Positions 44,985 through 52,808 of a stretch of 64,000 nucleotides of DNA are shown here, in pieces; position 1 is the first letter of the stretch, and every line of letters starts with the position of its first letter. The DNA comes from Candidatus Freyarchaeota archaeon (GTDB lineage Archaea; Asgardarchaeota; Jordiarchaeia; Jordiarchaeales; Jordiarchaeaceae): contig JAUQZE010000046.1 in assembly GCA_030587365.1 (NCBI GenBank), positions 88,570 through 152,569 on the forward strand, read 5' to 3'. A program made the translations under genes and the position numbers. The notes beneath the pieces are model-generated. The model was not told the DNA's origin and searched no databases. It was given only the letters and a program-made list of their open reading frames with translations.

Positions 44985-45584
44985 ATGAGTGAGGATCCCC
45001 TAATAGAGCAACTCGCAAAAATGTCAACTCTGGAAGAAGTTTATGATATAGCTAAAGACTGTGTTCGCTGTCCCCTCTCCCAATCGAGAACCAAAGTAGT
45101 ATTCGGTGAGGGTGATTCGCACACCAAACTAATGTTCATTGGAGAAGCACCCGGAGAACAGGAAGACATTCAGGCTCGCCCCTTTGTGGGAAGAGCGGGA
45201 AAGTTTCTAGACCAATTACTAAAATTAGCGGGCCTGGAGAGATCCAAGGTTTACATAACGAACACTGTTAAGTGCCGACCGCCGAACAATAGAAAACCCA
45301 GAAAAGGGGAGATGGAAAAGTGTAATCCCTACCTCAAAAAACAAATCGAGTTAATTAAACCAAAGGTAATCTGCATTCTAGGGAACGCATCTCTTGAAGC
45401 ACTGCTGGGAAAAACCTCCCCGATCAGCGAATTGAGAGGGAAGCCTATTGAAAAGGAGGGAATAATTTATTTTGTCACCTTCCATCCAGCAGCAACACTC
45501 TACAATCCAGCAGCAAAGGGAGAAATGGAAAAAGACATGCTATCACTAAAAGAGCTACTAGAAAAAAAGAAAATAAAAATTTAG
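44985..45584 (+). CDS. Uracil-DNA glycosylase, family 4
   Basis: A 199-residue iron-sulfur uracil-DNA glycosylase. The catalytic motif GEAPGEQED is at 53-61 and the second motif HPAA is at 167-170. The 4Fe-4S cluster ligands are Cys 26, 29, 97 and 113. It removes uracil from DNA at the start of base-excision repair; family 4 is typical of thermophilic and other archaea. TTGGAGGAATTACA before the ATG is a strong ribosome site. It probably shares a transcript with the upstream acetyltransferase. Confidence 0.95.
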   Translation: MSEDPLIEQLAKMSTLEEVYDIAKDCVRCPLSQSRTKVVFGEGDSHTKLMFIGEAPGEQEDIQARPFVGRAGKFLDQLLKLAGLERSKVYITNTVKCRPPNNRKPRKGEMEKCNPYLKKQIELIKPKVICILGNASLEALLGKTSPISELRGKPIEKEGIIYFVTFHPAATLYNPAAKGEMEKDMLSLKELLEKKKIKI

Positions 45585-45642
45585 GTCTCTATTCGATCTC
45601 CGCCAATAAAATAAATTAAATTTCCCCTTCTTCTTCCTCCAT

Positions 45643-45990
45643 CTAATCCAATTTTTCTTGAATGTATATACCTTTATTCTTTCCCCTTTCTTGGTAAATT
45701 ATCCTCAACGCTTGTTCCGGGACTTTTTCTTGAACTGTTTTAAAAAGGTGGGTGGAAACTTTTTCCATTTTTGAAATTTTTGAGAATGATATGTAGGCTT
45801 TGAAAGCTTCGCCTGTTGTGATAGACCTGCCCTTAAGATTGATTCCTCTATCGTTGATGACTACATATCCTTCATATTCGTAAGACGAGAGGATAGGCTT
45901 GTCTCTGAGAGCCTCCTTGGTTTCTTGTTGAGGAACTTCTTCCTCAAAGACCCAAAAAGCCCCATATTCACTTCCCAAAACCAACACCAA
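45643..45990 (-). CDS. Small protein with PH/GRAM-like fold, unknown
   Basis: A 115-residue protein without signal or membrane segment. From residue 38 on (YEGYVVINDRGINLKG...AYISFSKISKME...ALRIIYQERG) the alternating strand pattern closing with a helix is like PH/GRAM-type lipid- or protein-binding domains. This is a fold guess only. No ribosome site stands out before the ATG. It converges on the uracil-DNA glycosylase gene. Confidence 0.45.
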   Translation of the reverse strand: MVLVLGSEYGAFWVFEEEVPQQETKEALRDKPILSSYEYEGYVVINDRGINLKGRSITTGEAFKAYISFSKISKMEKVSTHLFKTVQEKVPEQALRIIYQERGKNKGIYIQEKLD

Positions 45991-46150
45991 TAATAAAGAT
46001 TCATTATTTCTCTAAAATATATTCCTCTTAGCTGGTAAAGATTTAACTATCAGCAGAAAGGCTCCCTTCCCAACGAGGGCTAGAATACATTTTTATATTG
46101 GGAAGAATACAAAATTATATAATAATGTTAAATAAGTGAGGTGCTGGAGA

Positions 46151-46984
46151 GTGAAAAGTTCAGCTAGAAACGCACTCCTAATCACCGCTCTACTCCTCCT
46201 GCTTCTCATCCTAGTGCTCACAATACCAATAGCCAAATCACAACAGAACCCAATCCCAGCAACATTTCTAACAACACCAACACAGCAGACAACAGCAAAA
46301 CAAACCAACGCAGCCGGGTGGCCGGTACAAACCGGGAGTTGTGTGGATTCTTCTCCGGCTCTGGGTGACATTGATGGCGACGGACAACTGGAAATAGTAG
46401 TAGGATCAGATGACAGCCGTGTTTGGGCTTTTAACGGCAACGGCTCCGTAGCAGCCGGGTGGCCGGTAGGAACCGGGAGTTGGGTGACGTCTTCTCCGGC
46501 TCTGGGTGACATTGACGGCGACGGACAACTGGAAATAGTAGTAGGGTCACTTGACTGGTGTGTTTATGCTTTTAACGGCAACGGCTCCACCGTAACCGGG
46601 TGGCCGGTATCAACCCTTAATTGGGTGGAGTCTTCTCCGGCTCTGGGTGACATTGACGGCGACGGACAACTGGAAATAGTAGTAGGATCCTATGACCACA
46701 ATGTTTATGCTTTTAACTGTCCCGGTAGCTACAGTGTTGGCGGCTCTCCCTGGCCCAAGTTCCACCACGATGAACGTAACACCGGCCTCTACCCTCTGCC
46801 TAGTCCTGGTCCTAGTCCTAGTCCTTCTGATGTTTCACTGCTTCTGTTTGTTTCCCTGTTTTTGGGTATGCAGCCGCAGTTGCAGCAGGGGAATACGCTT
46901 ATGCTTGTCGCCGCTGGAGTGGGTGTCATGGTGGCGGCGGTCGCCGTTTTAGCGTTTGTGCTCTTGAGGAGGCGTATAGTGTAA
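46151..46984 (+). CDS. Secreted FG-GAP/VCBS repeat protein, membrane-anchored
   Basis: A 277-residue surface protein. The signal anchor KSSARNALLITALLLLLLIL is at the N-terminus. Three FG-GAP-like repeats of 47 residues follow, each with SPALGDIDGDGQLEIVVGS; the DxDGDG loop binds calcium as in integrin-type beta-propeller blades. A Pro-Ser linker and a C-terminal membrane helix (VLAFVLLRRR) end it. The GTG at 46136 leaves no ribosome site, while the GTG at 46151 lies 7 bases after GAGGTG and starts directly with the signal. Three blades are too few for a full propeller, so it may oligomerise. The role is likely adhesion or cell-surface binding. Confidence 0.8.
   Translation: MKSSARNALLITALLLLLLILVLTIPIAKSQQNPIPATFLTTPTQQTTAKQTNAAGWPVQTGSCVDSSPALGDIDGDGQLEIVVGSDDSRVWAFNGNGSVAAGWPVGTGSWVTSSPALGDIDGDGQLEIVVGSLDWCVYAFNGNGSTVTGWPVSTLNWVESSPALGDIDGDGQLEIVVGSYDHNVYAFNCPGSYSVGGSPWPKFHHDERNTGLYPLPSPGPSPSPSDVSLLLFVSLFLGMQPQLQQGNTLMLVAAGVGVMVAAVAVLAFVLLRRRIV
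46310..46725 (+). repeat. Three tandem 141-bp coding repeats
   Basis: Three copies of a 141-base unit encode the FG-GAP blades. The phrase TCTTCTCCGGCTCTGGGTGA starts at 46349, 46490 and 46631, exactly 141 bases apart. The core of about 50 bases is nearly identical in all three, with rare silent changes (GATGGC/GACGGC). Such DNA-level identity points to recent duplication or gene conversion and allows further gain or loss of blades. Confidence 0.9.
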
Positions 46985-47278
46985 GTGATGATGGGAGGCT
47001 TCCTCCCCTCTAACCCCTCTTCTCCTTTTTTCTTTTTGCTGGTGCGAGAAGTAACGCTTGTATTTGGGAAGCTTTATGGTTTTAAATCAAAACTTTTATG
47101 TGAAATTATTGGATCCAGGTTTTATAGAAGCTCTCAACTATCTTCAGGAATATACGGCTAAATCAGAAAGCTACCCTTAAGAGTTGCGAGAACTTATAAC
47201 GTTCATGATTCCATTGACGCAAAAGGTTTCGCAAAAAAGCCAATTCCATATTATTGAGCTAATGGGAGAAGAAAAATC

Positions 47279-48139
47279 ATGTTAACTTTAGGTGTTTCGA
47301 GCACATTATACCTCAATCTCACCCTGAACCAAATTGTGGAAAAATTAGCAGAGTATGGTTACTCCTCTATCGAGGTTTGGGCGGATGTGCCCCAGAAATG
47401 GTCCGAAGATTTCGATATAAAAGAACAGCGAAAACTAGCGGATACACTTGAATCATTCGGTTTTCAGAGCTCAATACATGCACCGATATGGGACATTAAC
47501 CTAGCCTCTCACATAACCAGCTTTCGAAAAGTATCCATAAACCAGATAAAATGGTCAATGGATCTAGCACAAAATCTGGGTTCAAAACTCATAGCGCTGC
47601 ATCCTGGTCACATGCCCCCCTACCTCTTTATCACATCTCTGCGTGAAAAGGGTAAAATGAACTTTGTTGATTCACTTCAGATTTTGACTGATTACTCACT
47701 TGAAACCGGCATTCCAATAGGTTTGGAAAACATTCCGCTAAACTTGAGTTTCTGCTACACGGTCGAACACCTTATCGAGTATGTTAACAGCTTCGAAAAC
47801 CTCAACGTAACACTGGACATCCCCCACGCTTACATGATTGAGAAATTTTTACAGCTTCTAGAGTCCCAAAAGGCGTCAACTTCTCCCGAAGAAAGAATAG
47901 CTGAGGGGGTAAAAAAACTTGGAAAACACATCATCAACATTCATCTCCACGATAATGACGGCTCGTGGGACCAGCACAAAGTTCCAGGAGAAGGCATCAT
48001 CAACTTTAAACCCATAATGAAAGCCCTTAAAGAAATAGACTACAATGGTCTAATCACACTGGAGATATACGGCGCAAAGGACCCCGATAAAGCCTCTCTA
48101 GACGCCAAAAACTCTATGGAAAAATTATTAAAATTTTGA
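47279..48139 (+). CDS. Sugar phosphate isomerase/epimerase-like TIM barrel
   Basis: A 286-residue protein of the xylose-isomerase-like / AP-endonuclease-2 family. The barrel strands and metal-binding residues are recognisable: IHAPIWDIN, IALHPGHMPP, GLENIPLN, VTLDIPHAY, INIHLHDNDG and GLITLEIYGAKDP. Such enzymes use a divalent metal and epimerise or isomerise sugars; endonuclease IV-type repair is less likely from the loops. It is a single gene with ATG at 47279 after GGGAGAAG. The substrate is unknown. Confidence 0.82.
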   Translation: MLTLGVSSTLYLNLTLNQIVEKLAEYGYSSIEVWADVPQKWSEDFDIKEQRKLADTLESFGFQSSIHAPIWDINLASHITSFRKVSINQIKWSMDLAQNLGSKLIALHPGHMPPYLFITSLREKGKMNFVDSLQILTDYSLETGIPIGLENIPLNLSFCYTVEHLIEYVNSFENLNVTLDIPHAYMIEKFLQLLESQKASTSPEERIAEGVKKLGKHIINIHLHDNDGSWDQHKVPGEGIINFKPIMKALKEIDYNGLITLEIYGAKDPDKASLDAKNSMEKLLKF

Positions 48140-48307
48140 ACCACCACACCCCCGACAATTTTTCTTCTAATAAAAGAGAATGCACCCGTAGCCATGAGAA
48201 CATAACAAATTTTCTATCAAGTATTATTTCACCCAAAAGTTAATATAATTCAAAAATAACTTTTTAACTTAAAACCAACTAAAAATGGTTTGGGAGGTAA
48301 GTTTTTT

Positions 48308-49255
48308 ATGGCAGCTTTAACTGCGTGGAGAGAAAAGTGTATAATAACTTGCGCACTTACCGGCGGCGCAACCTTCCCTGCGCAGTCAAAATATATACCC
48401 GTAACACCCGACCAGATATCCGACGAAGCCAAAAAGGCTCGTGATGCGGGCGCAGCAATAGTCCATGTCCATGTAAGAGATCCAAAATCAGGATTTCCAA
48501 CAGCCGACCTAGGTGTTTGGAGAGAAACCCTACAAAAAATCAAGCGAAAGGCTGATGATCTTATCGTCTGTTGCACAACCGGCGGCGGCAAAGATATGAC
48601 CGCAGATCAAAGAATCGCCGTGGCTGGAGAATTTACTCCCGAAATGTGTTCCTGCAACACGGAGACTATGAACTTTTCCATGTTTCCCCTTGCGGAAAAG
48701 TTCAAAGATGATCAATTAATGCATGCAATTCTCCTATCAACAAAGGACTACGTATTCAAGAACACCTTCGCGGACGTAGAGAGATTCATGGGCGTCATGT
48801 ACGAGAACGATGTCAAACCAGAGTTTGAGTGCTATGGTCCCAACGGGCTCTGGAACCTCATGGCAATGATGAGGTTCGGATGGGTGAAACTACCAGCCCA
48901 TATGCAATTCGTATTGGGAGTACTGGGAGGAACAGGAAACACCCCCTACGAGCTAATACACATGTACACCGAAGCCCAAAGAATAATCGGCTTACAGAAT
49001 TTCACATGGTCGGTAATAGGCGTCGGCTATCCGGCGCAATTCCAACTCGGCGCAGTAGCCGCAACCATGGGGGGCCACGTACGTGTTGGTCTCGAGGACA
49101 ACTTGTACATTAAGCACAAAGAACTCTCGCAGGGTAACGGGCCCCTAGTCCAGAAGATGAGGAGAATCATTGAGGAATTGGGCCGAGAAATCGCCACCCC
49201 CGACGAAGCTAGGAAAATGTTGGCGCTTAAGGGAATCGATAAGGTTAACTTCTAA
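48308..49255 (+). CDS. Beta-keto acid cleavage enzyme (BKACE) family protein
   Basis: A 315-residue TIM barrel of the BKACE family, whose founder cleaves 3-keto-5-aminohexanoate with acetyl-CoA in lysine fermentation. Typical segments are CALTGGATFP at the start, IVHVHVRDP with the two metal-binding His (53 and 55), CCTTGGGKDMT, and the late GVGYPAQFQLGAVAATMGGHVRVGLEDN with Arg and Glu of the active site. The family accepts many beta-keto acids, so the substrate is not fixed. GGGAGGT lies just upstream of the ATG at 48308, so this start is used rather than the TTG at 48290. Confidence 0.87.
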   Translation: MAALTAWREKCIITCALTGGATFPAQSKYIPVTPDQISDEAKKARDAGAAIVHVHVRDPKSGFPTADLGVWRETLQKIKRKADDLIVCCTTGGGKDMTADQRIAVAGEFTPEMCSCNTETMNFSMFPLAEKFKDDQLMHAILLSTKDYVFKNTFADVERFMGVMYENDVKPEFECYGPNGLWNLMAMMRFGWVKLPAHMQFVLGVLGGTGNTPYELIHMYTEAQRIIGLQNFTWSVIGVGYPAQFQLGAVAATMGGHVRVGLEDNLYIKHKELSQGNGPLVQKMRRIIEELGREIATPDEARKMLALKGIDKVNF

Positions 49256-49397
49256 ACCCTTCTCTCCCCTTCCTACTTTTTTCTCGAAAAAAAGAATGGT
49301 ATAATAAAACAGGTGGAGAAGTCACCTGAATATTTTCAGTAAAATATATGATTCTCTCTGTACGAGTTGAAGTCTTTTTCCCTGCTTTTTTTGATTG

Positions 49398-50642
49398 TTA
49401 CTTGAATATGTCTTTGGTCTTCTTCTCCATTTCCTTGAGGTCGCCCTTATTTACCTTTTTGGGGTTGTAATGCTTCGCTCTGGAAGAATCGGGCAGCCAG
49501 TTATCGGGTACGCTTATTGTCTTGGCTTCTCCAGCCGGAACTGGTGGGGGTGCTTGTGCATAAGCAGGCGATGCTGGCTGACGTGAACCGTACATCTCCT
49601 CCTCAGCTGGAGGTCTACTGGGTGCCTTGCGACCCTTATCCTTGTCCTTATCTTTATCCTTGTCTTTACTCTTACCCTTATCCTTGTCCTTACCCTTACC
49701 CTTAGGTTGTTTGTGCTCCTCCTCATCTGGAAATCTTCTGGGAGCCTGGGAACCCGGAGCTGCACCATATCCTGGAGCTCCACCGTATCCCGGAGCTGCA
49801 CCATACTCCTCAGCTGGAGGTCTACTCGAACCTTGGCGCACCCTAGGTTGATCGTACTCCTCCTCAGCTGGAGGTCTACTGGGAGCTTGGTATCCCGGAG
49901 CTGCACCATATCCTGGAGCTCCACCGTATCCCGGAGCTGGCTCTGGGCGGGGTGCTCTTCTTTGGGCTTCGGGCTTAATTTTTCCTAGAACAGTTGAAAT
50001 TTGTGACCTCAGCTGCATTGATGGTGGAAGTGGATATCCTCCTGGACCGTATTGTTGTTGTGTGGCTGCTGCTGCTGCTGCGGCTTCGAGTTTATTCATT
50101 TCTCTTGAGAAGACTGATGGTTTGACGTATTTCTCTTCTACTATGCTACCGTGAGCTGGTCTGTATGTTCCGATTGCTTCCTCTCCTGAGGATTCGCCGA
50201 AGCTTGAGGGTTGCATTTCTCGCCTTGCAGGTTGTTGTCTGGCTTGGCTCGGACTTCGACCGCCTGCTGCCTCAGCCTCTCTGGGAGACTCTGCGTAGGT
50301 TTTTTCTGATATATACTGTCTCCCTTGTGGTGTACCAGCCGCCGCCACGGAGGGGGTTCTACTGACTGACGTGGGAGTTTGGTCCCTCGCAGCGGTCATA
50401 AAATCTGCAGGTTCTCTACCTCCAAGTGAAATCGGTCTCGCGGCTTCTCTCCTTTCTCCTGTGAAAGAGGACCAGCTTGCAGCACCCTCTACTTTACTCT
50501 CAAGTTCCTTCATTCTTTGATTTATAAAGGCTATTTCCTGTCTCACTGCTTCTGTATACTGGTCGAAGACTTCCGCTATTTTTTCAATCCCTTGCTCAAG
50601 CTTTTTTAGGACATCATCAACATGTTTATCCTTACTTCCCAT
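49398..50642 (-). CDS. Disordered repeat protein with N-terminal coiled coil
   Basis: A 414-residue protein of unknown function. Residues 5-55 form a coiled coil (VDDVLKKLEQGIEKIAEVFDQYTEAVRQEIAFINQRMKELE). The rest is low-complexity: Ala/Gln-rich, then repeats of the form GYGGAPGYGAAPG followed by RPPAEEE. A Lys-Asp run (KDKDKGKSKDKDKDK) comes next, then a basic end (KHYNPKKVNKGDLKEMEKKTKDIFK). No signal or membrane segment is seen. The coiled coil probably oligomerises and the tail stays flexible. It might act as scaffold or phase-separating protein; this is inference. The ATG at 50642 follows a GGGAGAG site. Confidence 0.7.
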   Translation of the reverse strand: MGSKDKHVDDVLKKLEQGIEKIAEVFDQYTEAVRQEIAFINQRMKELESKVEGAASWSSFTGERREAARPISLGGREPADFMTAARDQTPTSVSRTPSVAAAGTPQGRQYISEKTYAESPREAEAAGGRSPSQARQQPARREMQPSSFGESSGEEAIGTYRPAHGSIVEEKYVKPSVFSREMNKLEAAAAAAATQQQYGPGGYPLPPSMQLRSQISTVLGKIKPEAQRRAPRPEPAPGYGGAPGYGAAPGYQAPSRPPAEEEYDQPRVRQGSSRPPAEEYGAAPGYGGAPGYGAAPGSQAPRRFPDEEEHKQPKGKGKDKDKGKSKDKDKDKDKDKGRKAPSRPPAEEEMYGSRQPASPAYAQAPPPVPAGEAKTISVPDNWLPDSSRAKHYNPKKVNKGDLKEMEKKTKDIFK

Positions 50643-50916
50643 AGAAAGTCTCTCCCGACTCTTTAATTTCGGGATGCTTAAATTATTCTACGTCATTTGA
50701 CTATAAATATTTATTTAGTCACTATTTAGAAGTTCGCAATACCTAAAATTGGCATAAAAGAAAGAAGCGAGTAAAAATTGATAATTGACGAAAAAGCGTG
50801 TGGAAGGCAGTATTTGCCTACGTATTGCATGTTGCTAACTCAAACCTGTAAAAAAAGAGAAGCGTTTAAAATAAATTTGTGAATTGCACAAGTTTCTCTG
50901 CTGATTTCTGTGGTCT

Positions 50917-51843
50917 TTAACTCACTGTTTTTTCTAGTGGTGGGATAACCTGCTTTTTTCTGGACATCATGCCCTTTATGTATACCGAATTGTCTTTTAG
51001 CTGCGCGTTGAAGGCTTTCTTAGTTACTGAGCCGTCCTTATCGCCCGTTACTAGGAGTTCCGTTCCCTCCTGTATGATGTCGGTGAGCATCATGAAGAGC
51101 ATATCGTAGCCTTCCTTATTCGACATTTTTTCCATTTCGCCTAGTATATCCTTTTTTCTGCCTCTAGCTTCCTCTATGTCCACTATTTCAACCTGTCCCA
51201 CGCCCACCTTTTTGCCTCCAAACTTGTAGTCTTTGAAATCCGATTGAATAATATCCCTAGCACTCTTACCCGCTAAACTGGCTTTAGCTTTTTTTACCTC
51301 GATTCCAAATTTCAGCGGATCAACACCCACTATTTGAGCCAATTTATCGGCAACCTTCTTGTCCCGATCCGTGGATGTAGGCGACTTGAAAACCACGGTA
51401 TCCGATAGAATAGCGGCAAGCATTATTCCCGCAGTTTTTTTATCCAGCTTGACTCCCTTCTCAAAATATTTCTCCGCAACCAGCGTCGACGTCGACCCCA
51501 CCGGTTCGGTGTGGAATAGAATGGGATTCGCCAGTTTGAATTCTATACGATGATGGTCCAGAACTTCCATTATGTCGGCCTTGTCGGCTCCATCAACCAT
51601 CTGCCCCAACTCGTTGTGGTCCACCAAGATCAGCTTTTTTCCCGCAGCGTTGTCAAGCTTCTTAGGCACCTCAACGCCGAAGTTTTTGAGAACAAACTCC
51701 GTCTCGGGGTTAATCTCACCAGCTCTCACAGCCGTGGCGGCAGAATTCTCTTTAGTTACCCTTTTCAAATTTGCGTAGGCAATAGCAGCACAAACCGAAT
51801 CCGTATCCGGCGATTTATGACCAATAACATAAACCTCAGACAT
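50917..51843 (-). CDS. ppaC: Manganese-dependent inorganic pyrophosphatase (DHH family)
   Basis: A 308-residue family II pyrophosphatase. The DHH-family motifs are in order: VIGHKSPDTDSVCAAIAY (metal-binding His and two Asp), LVDHNELGQ, VLDHH, the serine/threonine loop GSTSTLVAEKYF, and the C-terminal DHHA2 domain with SRKKQVIPPLEK carrying the Arg-Lys pair. It hydrolyses pyrophosphate and pulls biosynthesis forward. GAGGT lies 8 bases before the ATG at 51843, so that start is preferred over the TTG at 51849. It is a single gene with its own promoter. Confidence 0.93.
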   Translation of the reverse strand: MSEVYVIGHKSPDTDSVCAAIAYANLKRVTKENSAATAVRAGEINPETEFVLKNFGVEVPKKLDNAAGKKLILVDHNELGQMVDGADKADIMEVLDHHRIEFKLANPILFHTEPVGSTSTLVAEKYFEKGVKLDKKTAGIMLAAILSDTVVFKSPTSTDRDKKVADKLAQIVGVDPLKFGIEVKKAKASLAGKSARDIIQSDFKDYKFGGKKVGVGQVEIVDIEEARGRKKDILGEMEKMSNKEGYDMLFMMLTDIIQEGTELLVTGDKDGSVTKKAFNAQLKDNSVYIKGMMSRKKQVIPPLEKTVS

Positions 51844-52222
51844 TTTCAAAATACCTCACAAATTCCTTTTCACACCATTTTATCAAATCAGAGATATAAA
51901 ACATTCGTCTTAAACCATCCAACACAGGTCGGAAAACAAACAATCAAACAAGAAAGCATCAATATCTCCAATTTAAATTCATAATACACTATTTCGCAGC
52001 TTAAAGACTCCTAAAAATTTCTTTCCCCATTCCATAATTCCATTCCTTGCACAAAACATAATATTTAAAATACTAGCCGACCAAAAAATCATTAAACATA
52101 AAATTTCAGGAGAATTCGGAAAAAATTCCAAAAAACATAAAATTAAAATATTATTAATAAAAAATACCATAAACATAAAATCAAAAAAATGGCCCATATT
52201 AATAAGAAAAGGATGATCGGGA
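51844..52222. other. AT-rich spacer with four spaced AAACATAAAAT elements
   Basis: No secure gene. An 11-base element recurs on the plus strand at 52054 (AAACATAATAT), 52094, 52133 and 52171 (all AAACATAAAAT), that is, every 38-40 bases. The plus strand is strongly A-rich here. A minus-strand open frame (51979-52320) runs through it but has no ribosome site and only low-complexity hydrophobic sequence. Spaced elements can be protein-binding sites or remains of a tandem array upstream of the surface-protein cluster. Confidence 0.4.
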
Positions 52223-52795
52223 ATGAGAAAATTAAACTTAAAGCGTTTTTTTAAACAGAAATACCTAATATTCCTATTGATCCCGGTTTTCATCCTTCTC
52301 GGGCCAATATACGTACCCATTTACATCTCTTCCCAGAATTCAAGTAATAATCTTAAAAATCTTATTATTGTTAAGGGAATAATTCAAGCACAATCTATGT
52401 TTACTCCGAGCAGTCCGAATCCCTTGATCTATATGATGGATTTAACTACTATTGTAACTCTGGGGGTTGCAGACTGGGGATTTGGAACAAAGAGAGAGGC
52501 AGAAGTTAATGAGGGGGAGGTAGATCTCGCGTCTTGGAGTACACTCACTTCTACGGAATCACAGTGCGTGTACTGCAGCTGCCAGGTTACGGTGGGGGTC
52601 AACTTCTGCCCTCTCTGCAGTAAGGCCATCGCGATTTGCTCAGTGTTTAACCGGTGCATCCTTTCTGGAGAGGTTTTCGTCGGGTACTCCTACTGTCAAT
52701 TTTTAAGACTTAGAAACCACCTATTGGAGTAGATTAAGGTGAAGGGTTACTGCCCGAATTGCGGTGAGAGATTGAGCCGATTGGATATAATTTAG
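52223..52795 (+). pseudogene. Decayed RING-tail surface protein that lost its ectodomain
   Basis: The frame starts with a signal anchor (FKQKYLIFLLIPVFILLGPIY) and jumps within 30 residues to the membrane-proximal segment seen in its relatives (PSSPNPLIYMMDLTTIVTLG versus TPNGLNPLVYL...), so the whole ectodomain is gone. The zinc ribbon is intact (CVYC, CPLC). In the RING-like module the second Cys is Phe, the third is Tyr and the first His is Leu. A TAG at 52730-52732 replaces the Trp that follows HLLE in relatives; beyond it the same frame still reads IKVKGYCPNCGERLSRLDII and ends with TAG at 52793-52795. It is a pseudogene directly before the intact copy. Confidence 0.8.
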
Positions 52796-52808
52796 GATGG
52801 GATTAATC

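Noticed and set aside
49627..49988. Plus-strand frames with Ser-Leu repeats opposite the disordered protein
   Set aside because: They arise from reading the Lys-Asp and Gly-Tyr-Pro repeat DNA backwards; no start signal is present.
51979..52320. Minus-strand 113-codon frame in AT-rich DNA
   Set aside because: It overlaps the start of the surface-protein relic, lacks a ribosome site and is low-complexity hydrophobic sequence produced by A-rich DNA.
52730..52732. In-frame TAG read as pyrrolysine in the truncated RING-tail gene
   Set aside because: Relatives have Trp at this position, three zinc ligands are also lost, and no pyrrolysine genes or methylamine methyltransferase are visible, so simple decay explains it.
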